This document shows positions 20,856 through 32,994 of a stretch of 64,000 bases of DNA, one piece after another (the stretch's first letter is position 1; every line of letters begins with the position of its first letter). The translations under genes and the position numbers were made by a program. The stretch comes from Acorus gramineus (taxonomy: Eukaryota; Streptophyta; Magnoliopsida; Acorales; Acoraceae): assembly GCA_030737835.1 (NCBI GenBank), contig CM060847.1:19178898-19242897 (forward strand), written 5' to 3'. The notes beneath the pieces were generated by a model. It had not been told where the DNA came from and did not search any database. It saw nothing but the letters and a program-made list of their open reading frames with translations.

Positions 20856-23482
20856 TGTTATATATGTGTCACTTTTAGCCTTCTGGTCACCATTGGAGCA
20901 TTCTGGCAGTTTTTCAACTTTTTCTTTTTTCGATCGAAAGCGCTAAAATTTTGGACTTTTGGCTATAATAATGAGCTTGAGAACTCCGATTGAAAATCTA
21001 ACTGCACATTATGTGTCCTGGTGCCATTTCAAGCCACTCACAAAAATTTCATCGAATTCCGGTAACGTTCAGAATTTCACAGTTCCGAATCGTATCTGGG
21101 TTTTGACCAAGCGAGAAGTCATTGGGAGACTTGACCAAGTCAAGTTTGACCCTTGACTTGGTCAATGATTTTTGTTTGTTAGTGTGGCTAGGTTGACTTG
21201 AGGTCAAAGTTCACAAAATAACCTAATTTTTCTAAGTGTGTGAGTGTGTGTGTGTGTGTGTGTGTGGCCTTTAAGTGAGGTCCACGCCCACCAATAGTTC
21301 CCCTCCCTATTCATCTTCTTCTCTCTCTCAAGCTCTCACATTCCCTCTCTTTAAATCCCCTTTTTGATCTAGTAGATGTGGTGGAAAAGAAAAGCCATTG
21401 AAGGAGAAAAGGGAGGTGAGGACGCGATCTATCTTCCCATGGTCTTGGATTTGTGTTTCCCTTTGTTTGACCTCCTCTCATGGCACCTTTTCTCCTCTGT
21501 TTTCAGCCATTCTTGGGCTGAGAAGAGGGCTTGGTGGTGGTGGTCTTGGTGGCGGGGTTTCGGTGCGCGAAGGGCACCCGAGTTCCTCCCTTTCCCTTCC
21601 TCTCTTTGGGTGAGTCCTTCTCCTCCCATTTCCTTGTTTAGATGCATGTTTAGGGTTTGCATATGGGTATGCATGGTATGCATGGAGGTTGGGGGGTTAG
21701 AGGGGGCTGTTGAGGGTGTGGGATGGGCTCGGGCGCACGTGCATGGTCATCCGCGCGCGTGCGCGCGAGTCTACACGCGCAGGCAGTGCAGGCGCGCGCA
21801 GTCGGGCGCGCGTACGTGGGGACGCACGGGCGTGCGCGCGGACGTGCGCGGGGTGTGCTGTGTGGGGGGCGCAGTGCGCGTAGTGCATGCGGGTGTGCGC
21901 GCGGGTGCACCCAGGGGCTGGACGCGCGGTGCACGAGGGTGCGCGCGAGCGTGCTGCGTGTCTGGGCGAGCGGGCAGGGGCGTGGCAGCGCTCCTGGGTG
22001 CGCGGGCTGGGGCGCGGCCGTGCGTGCGTGCGTGCGCACCCGTGCGTGTGCGTGCGGGTGGCCGTGCGCATGGCTGCCGCGAGTGCGGGGGGGGGGGGGG
22101 TGTCGGGGCACTCGGACTCGCGTGCGTGCGGGCCGTATGCATGCTTGTCCGAGTGTCGAGTATTTCTAGTGTATTTCTTCGTATTTGTATAGATTACTCA
22201 CCATTTTGATTTCCCATGTCTCGCAGATCTTGACGGGCGGTCACGCGATCACCCGGGTTTTGGTGAGTGGGACAATCCAACCCAATAGGGAGGCGTTCGA
22301 TGCACGTAGGCGTGCATTGCCCTCCCCTGGGGCACCATAATAGCATATTAGCTTGTAATAAATGTATAATTATGCATGCATGATAAATACGATATATCCA
22401 TGCCACCTTAGACTTTGTATGCTAGGGATATGCACCCTTATATCATGTATAGCGGCCCTTGCATGCTTAGACACCAAGCCCCGGACTATGCATGTTCCCA
22501 TCTAGTTTAATTTAATTAAATCTAATGTGATCATATAGTTACAAGCATGCCGTAGAGAATATTGTAACCTTGTGGTTATGATATATGTCTCCCCGCATCT
22601 TAGTTATGCACCCTGGAGGAATTCTTGAGAATTCATGACATTATTTAGCGTTACCATCGGTGTCGACGGATCCATGAGGATCGTATCCGTGTGAGTAGAC
22701 TGTCTTCTCCTTGTTGGTTGGATCCGATGTAGGTACTCCTCGGCGATGGCTGACCTGACAGAGGGCTTCCGTCCGGTACCTCCGATGTGTTCGGACAGTA
22801 CTCGTAGTTGGAGTGGACTAGGTCGAGGCTACGAGGGTGGGAAAGGGCTACCGGATGGACCAGGGGTGGGGAAGCGGTCTAGTATGCCCCAAGAGGCCTA
22901 TGTCACCCCTCGGAGGGGGTGAGGGTGAGGGGAGGGAAAGTGGGTTGGCGATGAGACGACCCACTAGATTGTGTAGTTACTGCCACTTAGGGGCTATAAA
23001 TTATTTGAGGTTAATATGAATTGTGATGCATGGGTTGTGCTATTCACTGAGCGTGTGGCTCACCCCTCGCATATATTTTTCTCCAGTTATATCTGAGTCG
23101 GATCTGAAGGAGGAGCTCCCCGAGGCACATCAGCAGTAGCGGAGCAGCGTCACGTTCTACGAGTGAGAGGCCATCAGCATCCCCCTTTGATTGTATGTAT
23201 TGTATTATGTGCTTGGGCACACGTTTGTATTATATTTGGACGTCGTTGTATATATTGGCTCTCACAGGACAGTTGATTATGTATCGGGTCTGTAATATGT
23301 CTTTTGAATTACAGACTCGGTCTTTAGCTTCCGCTATTTGTGTATATATTATGTCAGCCTCATTGTTGTCTGTGTTGTCATTTTTGATGTTGTTTAGAGT
23401 AAGTTATTGGCCTCCTGTATAGACTGCTGATATCATATATACCATTGCCGCGTCTCGGGGACGGCCGCCCTGGGGCGTGACA
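20856..23482 (+). repeat. Right LTR of chromovirus A, shared with a second internal region
   Basis: 2627 bases, TGTTATATATG to GGGGCGTGACA, closely similar to the left LTR including the GC-rich alternating tract (about 21730-22110). It is followed at once by another primer site (TGGTATCAAAGCC, 23488-23500) and gag, so it acts both as 3' LTR of element A and 5' LTR of the next partial copy. Confidence 0.88.
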
Positions 23483-25067
23483 AAAGTTGGTATCAAAGCC
23501 TGGTCCTGTCAGAGCCAATTGTTTTTCGTAGAGATGAGTCCTAGGATTTCTATATGAGTATTCTGATCCTAGTGTCTGGTTTTCTTAGGTTGGTGATATG
23601 CCTCCTCGTAGAGGAATGCGTGGACGTGGTCCCTCTCGGCCTTTAGAGGTTCCCGGACCTACCAGAGGTGAGGATGCTACTGGAGAGTCCTCGGCTATGG
23701 GGCTAGGACTGGCGCAGGAGCCTCCTGCGTGGGAGCGTGCTTACGCTCGGATAGCAGATTTGGTGGAGACTCATACCAGAGCACTTGAGGCCCAGACGAG
23801 GGGGTTAGCTGAGCAGGCTCGAGAGATTCAGGAGCTGAGGGCGGCCCGCGAGGCAGTTCCACAGGTCCCCTTGGTGGCAGATCCACCTGTGGTGCCCGAC
23901 GTACCCCCTGTCCCCGTGGTGATTCCAGCGGTGGGAGTTCAGGATCCCCTGGAGAGGGAGGTGGAGCTGGAGGCTGCAGCGCGAGTGCATCAGAGTGGCC
24001 TCACTGCCTTTCTGAAGCTCCATCCTCCCGAGTTCCATGGACAGACGGCGGACCCCCTTGCCCCTGAGCGATGGTTGATGGAGGTGGACAAGATCTTCTC
24101 GACCATGCACTGCACCGACCGCCAGCGTGTCTCCCTGGCCACCTTCATGCTGAAGGGTAGCGCCGCCGACTAGTGGGCTACCCGATCGGTGGACATTCCC
24201 GAGGGAGTGGAGCGGCTTTTATGGGCGGGGTTCCAGAGGTATTTCCTGGAGGAGTACTTCCCGTTTTCGACGCGCCAGATCGTGATGCGGGAGTTCGAGC
24301 AGCTGACGCAGGGCTCCATGTCTATCGCGGACTACTCCACACGCTTCATGTGGCTTTCCAGGTTCGCCCCAGCCTTGGTGATGGATGAGGAGACGCGGTG
24401 CCGTCATTTCGAGATGGGTCTCATTAGCACCATCCGGGTACATGTCTCTTCTCAGGCGTTCATGAGGTACTCGGACTTGGTGTCTCGGGGGCGAAGACAG
24501 TCGAGCGAGACCTCGGGGTCTCCATGGGGGTTCCAACCCCTTCTGCAGACCAGAGACCTCCAGGAGCCAGGACCAGGGACAGCGCAGGAAGAAGCAGCCC
24601 CGCTTTGATCAGTCAGCGGCTGCCGCTATTCCAGTCGATGTGGTGCCAGTGCGAGGTCCAGCACCCATTGCGGCAGTACCAGTCCAGGCCATGCAGCCAA
24701 AGAGGCGGTGCTGTTACCATTGTTGGCGCGTCGGGCATATTGCATATGATTGCCCTGATGCTGGCTGACCCCGCGTGTTGCCTCCGCAGCACCAGCAGCA
24801 GCAGCTACAGCAGCAGCCTCAGCGCCAGCAGCAGCAGCAGCAGCAGCCACAAGGTGGCCATGTCGACCAGAGGAGGCAGCCAGTGCAGCCTGCGAGGCGT
24901 GCCCCTGCTCCTCAGCCGCAGTTTGTTCAGGGCAGAGTTGCAGCACTCTCAGCCGAGGAGGCGCAGGCTTCGGGTAGCGTGGTCCGAGGTATTGTTCAGA
25001 TCTCCCAGCTCCCTACATATGTGTTATTTGATTCCGGAGCCACGCACTCGTTCGTGTCTCCCGCTTT
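23483..25067 (+). mobile_element. Second chromovirus internal region (A'), partial fossil
   Basis: Primer site 23488-23500, then gag starting MPPRRGMRGRGPSRPLEV at 23598, gag core, zinc-knuckle region, Gln-rich CAG-repeat tract, and the beginning of the protease (FDSGATHS) near 25030. It stops there against an inverted CACTA end. The LTR-interior-LTR-interior order is that expected from unequal recombination between LTRs of two copies, or from head-to-tail insertion. It is closely similar to A and is broken. Confidence 0.85.
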
Positions 25068-25440
25068 GATTTCTCCTCGTCGGTCACCAAATAAATACAA
25101 ATATATTTACCAAGCAAAAAAAAGGTGGTCATCAAATAAATCATGATCCTTACTAAGGAAACACTCACAGTTCTCATAACCACCGTGATAGTTAACCAAC
25201 TAACAATCACGGGGTAGCCTAAAAACGTAATCGTTGCCTAAAAAAAGATCACGGTCACCAATTAAACCGTAATCTTTACCAACAAACAATTATGGTTATC
25301 CACCATGATAAAATCATCAATCAAAATATCACGGTCACCAAAAAAAGATCACCGCTCGATCAGTAGATCACCGGTTGTGAATTGTGATCTAATACTTTTG
25401 ATCACGGTTTTTAGCCGTGATTTTGACCTTTTTTGTAGTA
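25068..25440. mobile_element. CACTA terminus with subterminal repeats, inverted copy
   Basis: Reverse complement of about 2536-2880: ACCGTGAT and ATCACGG motifs in both orientations, ending in GACCTTTTTTGTAGTAGTG, the complement of CACTACTACAAAAAAGGTC. It abuts the truncated chromovirus internal region. Confidence 0.65.
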
Positions 25441-25915
25441 GTGACACCAACCATATAGGAATTCAATATCACATCATCAGGACGCTTTTGGATGATGAGA
25501 GTCTATATTGCTTGTAAATATCCAAGAAAGCAAGAATCCAGCAAACATGATGATTAAGACAGTAACCACAGAAAAACTGGAGTTGTGCGTAGCTTTAGTT
25601 GATCTTCTAGCTTGAGGACAGGGATGAGCACACAAGATTATAGATCAATCATTTAGATAGAAGTTTTTTACTCTTAATTCAGTCTCCAAGTGGGAGATTG
25701 TTATATTATGGAGCATGATGATGTGCCGAGAGGATTGTTGGCGTGACACAGAGTTGGACGGGGTTTGACTTTTTTGTGTATTGGCATTTTTGCCCTAAAT
25801 TAATGAGATGTTACTATAAAAGGACATCTCATGTTTTTAATTAGGCTCTAGGGTTTTTATTTTCCGTGTGGCATTGTAAAAACTTCTAGTTGGTAGTTGG
25901 TAGTTGGTAGTTGAT
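25441..25915. repeat. LTR-element-like remnant, inverted copy
   Basis: Reverse complement of about 2090-2535, including the TTGTGTGCTCATCC and GAAAATAAAAACCCTAGAGCC segments. It joins the right arm at about 25916 through a triple GTTGGTA repeat. No protein recognised. Confidence 0.55.
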
Positions 25916-26039
25916 TTAATAATTATTAAAAAAATTTATTATATCAATTATATATATATATATATATATAAAATGATACATTATATTGTATCTAAATGGG
26001 TAAAAAAAATTTAAGGGTGTTGATGTAGGTTAGCTTTTT

Positions 26040-26590
26040 CACTTTTTTTTTTTATTTACATGCACATCGTGAGTGGATGAAAAAAACTAGTTTCAGACTA
26101 ACTGGATTGGAGAGTATGTTGAACTAGTCAAAGACCTCCTTATTCCACTTCTTGAGAATAGCATTCATATGCTGAAGTTTCTTGGCAAGCTAAAACAGAG
26201 GAGTTCCAAGTAAATCCCTCGCCCAAGCTTCGGCCACTAGGCCACTACTGCCTAAAAAATTGGATGGAATTTGAGCATCTGAAAAATATTTTTAAAAGGT
26301 TTAGGCCTCTAGGATATAAATAGATTTACAAGAAGCTTGAGAACCGAGTGATCTGAAAGACCTTCTCCAAGTTGATGAAAATGAAAATGAGTAAAACTGT
26401 CAATCCAGGGAAAGTTAACCAAAGAAACGGTCGAGTTCCCGCAAATTACATGAGTATGCGGTGGAAAGCCACCCACTTTCTCACGGCAGAAGCTCATTTC
26501 ATTGAAGTCCCCTCGAATTACCCAGAGAGCATTAGAATAATGTGACAAGATCGTTGCATAGCTGCTAACGCTCGTCTACTAATTAGAAGT
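26040..26590 (-). pseudogene. L1-type LINE endonuclease fragment, inverted copy
   Basis: On the - strand 26548-26309 encodes the same RGDFNEMSFCREKVGG and GLSDHSVLK text as 12106-12345. The linker sequence follows at lower coordinates. Non-functional fragment. Confidence 0.65.
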
Positions 26591-26700
26591 AAAAATTGTC
26601 ATGAGATAGAAAAAGAGATCAAAGAAATATTCACAAAACTTTTATTCTATCATTACCAATCTCTTCCTGTTGAGTGAGGATTTCAAAGAGATTTTGGAGA

Positions 26701-28649
26701 TGATGTAGCGTTATCATGGATCGTTTGATCGACATTGAGGACTATCAAATGTAAGAGGATGATTGATTTACAATTTTAATAATTTTCCAGTTTGTTAGGA
26801 TTTCTTTTCTATTTTAAGAATGTGAATTTGAATTTAGATTTGAATTTTTTAATTTGATTTCGAATTTGAATTTAGTTATGATTTAGTTAGATTTATTTGT
26901 GATTTGAAAGAGTTGTTGAGATCCGAGTTTGTTAGGACTCTTTTATAAATAGACTTTGAAATCACATAATTAAGAAAAAGATTTGGTTATTAGAATTTAT
27001 TTATTTCCTTCATTTAGTTATTCATGGTGAATATCAATTACGTGGAGTTCCATCATCTGGTATTTCTTCGAGAAATCAACAGATTGTTGAGGTCCACCGT
27101 CCTAACATTCTTCGTGAATAATCAACAGCATTGTTGGAGCCTGCAGATCTTGTATCTTTGGTCGGATCTGAAGAAGAGCGTAGGGCTACGCTGCATCAAT
27201 TGGTATTATAGCCTCGTTGATTTATCGAGGTAATCCGTGATCCATCCCATTAAAAAAAAATCTCATCCCATCCATACAACTTCAAACCCGAAAAAAAAAA
27301 ATCCATCCCATTCCATCCGTACAACACCAAACCCCTCACAAAAAAATAATAAAAATAAAAAATAATAATTCATCACCATTACCATCAGCCAACCCATACC
27401 CCCACGGATTACATCACGTTTTCAAATTAAAAAAAAATATCATTTGGCCCCTCACACCCAAGTTTTCATCCAAAAAAAACCCAATCCCTCAAATTACTCT
27501 TTTCATTCCAATCCACCATGTACTAAAAAAAAAAGAAAAAAAAAGAGAAGATGCCGCCAAGAAGTCATCCTCTTACCGAAGCCTACAGTTGTGATGAAGC
27601 CCAACAGTTCACCGACCCAATGAACTAGTTAATGAACGAGCGATTCTATGCGCTAACACAGCAGATGGAGACGATGACAGCATTTATGCAACATCGGGAG
27701 CAACCACCAACCCCACGGTCACTAGCCCCATGATCTGTGGCGAAGGAGCCTATTGATGGTGATTTTGACAACCCGTTCGAAGAGGCAAACCTTCCACTTA
27801 TATTCAATGAAGAGATTGAAAATGCGAACGTTCTACCTATCTTCGATGAAGACATTAAAGATGCAAATCTTCCACCTATCTTCGACAAAGATATTGAGGA
27901 TGCGAACCTTTCACAAATCATTGATGAAGTGATTGAGGAAACAGACCTTCCACCTATCTTTGATGAAGAGATGAAGGAGATTGTGCCCAAGAGTTCCCCT
28001 CAAATATTTTATCCCGTTCAATTTACTCGTACCTCTTCACCATCTAAAAGTCATCACAAGAAGCATTTTACACAAGAGACCATCATTTTCATTCCAATCC
28101 AATATAAATTAAAAAAAAAATCCTATGACTACCGGAGATCAAAAGAATGCAAAAGTCGATTTGTTGAATGACCTTAAAGCCATAGAATCAAAATTCAGTG
28201 GATCATGTCTTCAATTGCTCCGACTTCATCACCAGATCGTTCAACCAAACTCGAGGATGAGTTTTCCTCAAGAGGGAGGGAATGATATAGCGTGATCATG
28301 GACCATTCGATCGACATTGTGGACTAACAAATGGATGATTATGGTTAATTTACAATTTTAATAATTTTTTAGTTTGTTGGATTCTCTGCTATATAAATAG
28401 GCCTTGTAATCACATAATTAATTCAGATTTTGACGATAAGAATTTATTTATTTTCTCTTTTTTATTTTGTTATCCTATGAGGATTAATAACTACATAGAA
28501 TTTCAATCGTTTTTTATATTTTTAAGAATCAACAGACTCGTTGAAGCCCATCGTCCTAGTATTCTTCGTAAATCAACAACATCATTGTAGCTGTAGATCT
28601 TACATCCTTGATCCGATCCACAGAAGAGCGTAATCCCTATGCTGCATCA
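26701..28649 (+). mobile_element. Short non-autonomous LTR retroelement with gag-like acidic-repeat region (right arm)
   Basis: LTRs at 26701-27198 and 28283-28649 (TGAT(G/A)TAGCG to CTGCATCA), primer site TTGGTATTATAGCC at about 27200-27213, polypurine tract AAGAGGGAGGGAA just before the right LTR. The interior carries a gag-like start near 27551 and, at about 27737-28130, acidic units of the pattern NLPPIFDxxIEDA followed by a basic His/Lys-rich tail (SKSHHKKHF). No pol. About 1.95 kb in all; it lacks the internal tandem duplication of its left-arm partner. Fossil, broken, TR-GAG-like. Confidence 0.7.
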
Positions 28650-28799
28650 AATAACCTTCCGAAACATTGAGGGAACATTATCTGGGAGTCCTTAATTAGT
28701 TTCATCAGTATGCAATAGGCACCTCCTTTTATCAACAATCCTGTTTTCGGGATGAATTGGAGTCTCCTTCTGGACAACAAGGATGGGAAAGTGTATGGA

Positions 28800-29211
28800 A
28801 GAGACTAATCATTGTTTTTATTTATTGCTAACCAATATTGTATTGCTATATGAGGAAAATCTTTACAAAAAATTTCATGATCTTTACAAAATGAAAAACA
28901 GAGAATGGATTCATAATACAATGCAGGGAAGAAAGACCCAAGTCGAACTGCATGCCTTAATACTAAAAAAGCCACTCAATGCATTCAAGACAAGAATATG
29001 CAAAAGACAAGAGATCCTTTTATTCTTTTGCATACAAAAGGAATGCCAGATTTGTCAAGATCTAGGGCTGCCTATAAATCATGCCATACATCAGATGGGC
29101 GGATGATAGAATCACCCAGTCTGAATGATAAGAAGCCAAAAGATATACTTGGACGTTGCCCTCCCATTGAATGTGAGAGATAGACAACTCATGAAGAATT
29201 GAATCGAGCTC
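28800..29211 (-). pseudogene. LINE RNase H-like fragment, downstream half, inverted copy
   Basis: Reverse complement of 8803-9220, encoding LHELSISHIQWEGNVQVYLL on the - strand. Open frames seen on the + strand here are antisense shadows. Confidence 0.5.
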
Positions 29212-29219
29212 CAAGGGTG

Positions 29220-29710
29220 TAAGCCTATCAATTATCCAAAAAAATATCTGTATCCGATCCGAATCCGTATCCGAAAATGCAAAAAATATCCGATATCTGA
29301 AAATCTGTATTCGTATCTGAACCAAATTATCCGTATCCAAAATTTTTTGAATCGGATCGGATATAACCTATATCCGATCCAAACAATATCCGTATTTGAA
29401 CTATTATTTTATTTATATATGTTAGAATTAGTTTCAACCCTTAGATGAAAATCCAATGGGTCATGATTTAGGGCAAAACACAAACATATTTAACCATGTT
29501 GGATACTTGTTTAACTATATTATGATTTGTGTTTCTATGTCTTTGGTGGATACCTATTTAACCATGTTAGGACTTAAGATCTTATAAATTCTTTATATTT
29601 TAATCTGATTCGAATATTTTAGATATTATCCAAATCCGTATCCGGATTTTTGGATCGGATACAGATATGTGTTATGAAATCGATCCGTATCCGTCCGATT
29701 GACAGGCCTA
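29220..29710. mobile_element. Non-autonomous hAT-type element, inverted copy
   Basis: Inverted counterpart of 8233-8794. Ends TAAGCCTATCAAT and ATTGACAGGCCTA, flanked by CAAGGGTG (29212-29219) and CAAGGGAG (29711-29718), a slightly decayed 8-base target duplication. Interior of ATCCGTATCC-type motifs; no coding. Confidence 0.78.
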
Positions 29711-29718
29711 CAAGGGAG

Positions 29719-29900
29719 GCACCCCTTCCCTTTGACCCAAGCATAAACAGTGGTAGAATCCGTTTCAATCAATAGCCTAGTAGCACTTGCATTGATAGTC
29801 ATCCAAATCCCAACTTTGCATATTGAGGGTTTAGAGAGTCTTTTATGGTTGCGATCATTGAACATCACATAGATCTTTGTGTATATACAGATTGTCATCT
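29719..29900 (-). pseudogene. LINE RNase H-like fragment, upstream half, inverted copy
   Basis: The - strand encodes SICKVGIWMTINASATRLL followed by IETDSTTVYAWVKGKG, as at 8100-8220. It sits on the far side of the hAT insert from its downstream half. Confidence 0.55.
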
Positions 29901-29939
29901 GATGTAGGTATTTGTATCATCTTAGATTTATGTTTTGTT

Positions 29940-30425
29940 TCACTAATTTATCAAATGGTTTTGCATTAAAAAAATTTCAAAGGGAAAGATTTTTCTAAGA
30001 AAATTTAAACTTTTCATGTGAAATATTTCACATGGGAAGATTTGCATTCTTTTTATATTAAATTCATACACTTTTAGCTGCGAAAAAAGTTCGTAGCAAA
30101 AGGTTATCTTTTGCTGTGAAAATAAAAAATTCATCACAATAGATAACCTTTTGGATGCGAGTTATTTTCGTTGCAAAAGATAACCTTTTTCTGCGAAATA
30201 ATTTCGTAGGAACAAGAGACTTTTTGCTTCGCTTACATTGTCGTAGCAAAAGGTATCTTTTGCTACGCAAAAATGGCCTTTAGCAACGAATATTATTTTG
30301 TCGCCAATTGTCACATTTTGCTACGAAATTAAAGTTTTGCAGTAAACGATTTTCCTGTACGAGGCAGTTACATAAAAAAGCAAAGAAATGATTTGGCAGC
30401 TAATGCCCTGTTTTCTTGTTCATAA
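29940..30425. mobile_element. TTTTGCTACGAA-rich repeat block, inverted copy
   Basis: Reverse complement of the block at 7541-8000. It retains the 27-base ATGTAACTGCCTCGTACA-type segment seen in the copy-3 block and missing from the copy-1 block. Non-coding. Confidence 0.55.
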
Positions 30426-30981
30426 TAATAATAACATTAATGCCATGATGTGTGATTAAAAGTAAGAGAAAAATAAGATCTGATTTGTAATGTCTCCAAA
30501 ATTTATCTTGTTATCTCTTGTTTATAAATTATTACATATTAAAAAAAAATTATTAATAAAATATTATAGAACCACATATACTCACTCATACCGCATATAT
30601 CCTGTGCGGTACCCTAACCGCTAACAAACTGTATACCGCATATCAGAACACTAGTGAAAGGTGTATAAAAATAAGATATTAGAAAATTGAGTAAATTTTT
30701 TAATTTTAGTAAGTAAAACAGATAAATTAGTATTCGAAATTATTTTTTTCTCTCTTGTTTTCTTTGTTGTTCTCCTTTTCACGGAGATGGACCAGTAAAA
30801 ATAAAACACATTCACTAGACACTGTGTATCATTATGATCATTACCAATATTAATTTATGAAAACAAATACATTCTTTATTATTTAAATAACTGCAAAACA
30901 AGTGCATGCATGCTCTGCTTATTGAAACAATAATCGTCAAAGTTATTTTTTAATTAAGGAAATGAAGGACATAATAAAGCA
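30426..30981 (-). repeat. GLP 3' flank of copy 2
   Basis: Reverse complement of 6973-7540, nearly identical. The poly(A) signal reads TTTATT at 30875-30880 on the + strand. Confidence 0.75.
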
Positions 30982-31782
30982 CTAGTTATTATTGTCCATC
31001 CAGAACTGGCTCTGGAGATAGTCTATCACTTTCTTGTCCACCTGAAATGCCTTGGCGACAATTCCATCATCGATCTTCGGATTCGATCCAAACACCGCAT
31101 TAGCGACAGTGATCACACCGGGGTTTTGGCTACTCAAACCTGCGATTGCCACCGCGTTCTTGTGTCCACGGTTGAACTGGAAGTGAATGAGCCCTTCAGG
31201 AAACACGAAAACATCACCCGCGTTGAGGACTTTGAAGATCAGACGGTTTTTGGGGTTGGAAGTGACGAAGCCAACGAGGAGAGTGCCCTCAATCACCGTA
31301 AGTACCTCCGTTGCTCGGGGGTGCGTGTGTGGTGGGTTGAGCCCGTATGGGGCGAAGTCGATGCGGGCGAGAGAGATGCCCAAAGTGTTTAGACCAGCTA
31401 TCTTATTCACGTTCACTGCGGTGACGTTCGATCCAAGTCTGTTGTCGGTGTTCCCTGGCTTGTTCAGGCCTGAGAAGAAGAAGTCCTCGGCATTCACATC
31501 CATGGGGTTCTTGCAGACGAATCCATTGACCAGAACTGGAAACATGAAATACCCAGTTAACATAATGAGCTCTCTATATACAAGTATTATTACATGTATT
31601 TAGACAATTCAATCACGTGATAAAGTACTAGTTGATCAAGCATAGAAACTGCGTGTGTTAATAGTAGTACCTGGAGAAGCTTTGTCGGCGACGCAGAAGT
31701 CTTGGAGTGGGCTGGGGTCCGAGGCGAGGACAACCGAGGAAGCCATGGCGAGGAGGACAACTATCAACATTGCAGAAGCCAT
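30982..31782 (-). CDS. Germin-like protein (GLP copy 2), two exons, inverted
   Basis: Exon 1 is 31782-31671 and exon 2 is 31535-30982 on the - strand, with the same 135-base GT-AG intron as copy 1. The 221-residue product is identical to copy 1: signal peptide 1-20, Cys30/Cys45 pair, Asn74 glycosylation site, metal ligands His107, His109, Glu114, His155, and C-terminus [15 protein letters not shown] box (TATTTATA on the + strand, 31867-31874) and the W-box palindrome (31981-31993) lie upstream. The gene is complete and probably expressed. It faces copy 1 across about 24 kb. Identity with copy 1 in introns and flanks points to recent duplication or ongoing gene conversion. Confidence 0.94.
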
Positions 31783-32240
31783 TGTATTCAATCCAAATAA
31801 TACTTAGCTTAGGTTCTCAGAAGTATTTGGAGATTGGTGGGTTGTGAGTTCTCGTGTATGGCTGGCTATTTATAGTTATTGAAGAGTGATCAGGTGCCAT
31901 TGAAATGGTCAGTAAATCAATCAGACTCTGTCCACTTTATTAGATTAATGTCATAATAACAAGTAATCTCTGTCTAGAAATTGACCTGGTCAAATAAGTA
32001 TTCTTTTAATCTTATAATGAGTAGTTAATGTTTACCAGACACATCCAGATATATGGTGGTGAATTAATCCACGAAAATCTCTATGAAATTTTATATTAAC
32101 GAAGAATTGTTCAACTGACTTTTCTTTCCCCTCATTCTGGGACGAGAACCCATTTGAAATGACATAAAATATATTGAATGGATCAGTTGATGTTTGCCAA
32201 TATGTCATTGTAATGGTAAGCTGTTTCTGTAGTTTAGATT
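31783..32240 (-). promoter_or_regulatory. Promoter of GLP copy 2
   Basis: Mirror image of the copy 1 promoter: W-box palindrome TTGACCTGGTCAA at 31981-31993 and TATA box at 31867-31874. The upstream limit, at about 32235, abuts CACTA-derived sequence, which confines the shared promoter to about 450 bases. Confidence 0.7.
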
Positions 32241-32247
32241 GTTTTGA

Positions 32248-32994
32248 TTGAGGAAAAATTCTTTTGTTGAATCAAAATGGATAAATCTTAGGTGTTTAAG
32301 GATAGAAGATTATCAAAATATTTTAAAGGAGTTAAATAATTTTGTAAATTTTGCAATGGTCCATGCGGGTAACAGTGATACAATGTGTTTTCCATGTATG
32401 CGATGTGGCAACTTACAATTGCTGATTAAAAGGCCATCTATTTTTTAATGATTTTTATTAAAGTTATCGGACGGGAGTGGATGGAGAAAGAATACCTATA
32501 GGACAAACTACAAGTAGAATAAACATACAAAATGTATCTCATGGGGGGTTTGAAAATCCTTTGGATGAAGTTGCTAATAATACAATCAAAATGGTTGAAG
32601 CAACACATGATAATTACACAGGTGATCCCAATTTGTTTAAGGACATACTTATCCATATACGAGGCTTAGAAGACGTTGAATGTGTTGGGAATGGACTATG
32701 AAAAAATACATGTATGCTCGAATGATTGCATACTATACAGAAAGGAGTTTAAGGACTTAAGTTCTTGTCCTACTTGTGGGGTATCTAGATGAAAAGAAAA
32801 CAAAAAAACCAAATGAAAAACATGAAGGTGTGCCTACAAAAGTTTTATGGTACTTTCCAACTATTCCGAGATTTAAAAGAATGTTCTAGTCTACAAAAAT
32901 AGCCAAAGATTTAACATGGCGTGCTTGTCAAACAGATCCTGATGGTCAATTGCATCATCTAGTAGATTCCCCATTATATGTCACATGTCTTATG
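32248..32994 (+). pseudogene. CACTA TNP2-type transposase remnant, N-terminal part (right arm)
   Basis: 32248-32448 encodes a transposase-associated domain (KWINLRCLRIEDYQNILKEL, then CFPCMRCGNLQLL, the CPC.KC.N zinc-binding pattern). Later text reads CILYRKEFKDLSSCPTCGVS and KVLWYFPTIPRFKRMF, then HLVDSP, all hallmark TNP2 motifs of En/Spm transposases. Several stops and frame changes interrupt it. At 32994 an LTR element is inserted, and the transposase sequence continues at 51077. Confidence 0.78.

Larger units (their letters stand above)
13194..23482 (+). mobile_element. Ty3/gypsy chromovirus A (Tekay/Del-like), fossil
   Basis: Full-structure element on the + strand: LTR 13194-15867, initiator-tRNA-Met primer site about 15872-15885, gag, protease, reverse transcriptase, RNase H, integrase, chromodomain, polypurine tract about 20840-20855 (CCTAAGGGGGGAAGAA) and LTR 20856-23482. 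Long LTRs of about 2.65 kb, a CCHC gag and an integrase with C-terminal chromodomain point to the Tekay/Del lineage. The LTRs show about ten differences in the first 250 bases I compared, a moderate age. The coding region is broken at roughly four or five places. No flanking target duplication can be read, because a second internal region follows the right LTR. Confidence 0.9.
25916..32994. repeat. Right arm of the inverted duplication, proximal part
   Basis: Reverse complement of the left arm (4430-12705) in the same element order: LINE endonuclease, short LTR element, LINE RNase H with hAT insert, TTTTGCTACGAA block, GLP copy 2, CACTA transposase. At 32994 the arm is interrupted by an LTR element and resumes at 51077. 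Confidence 0.85.

Noticed and set aside
28783-29106. 107-codon + strand frame
   Set aside because: Antisense of the LINE RNase H-like fragment.
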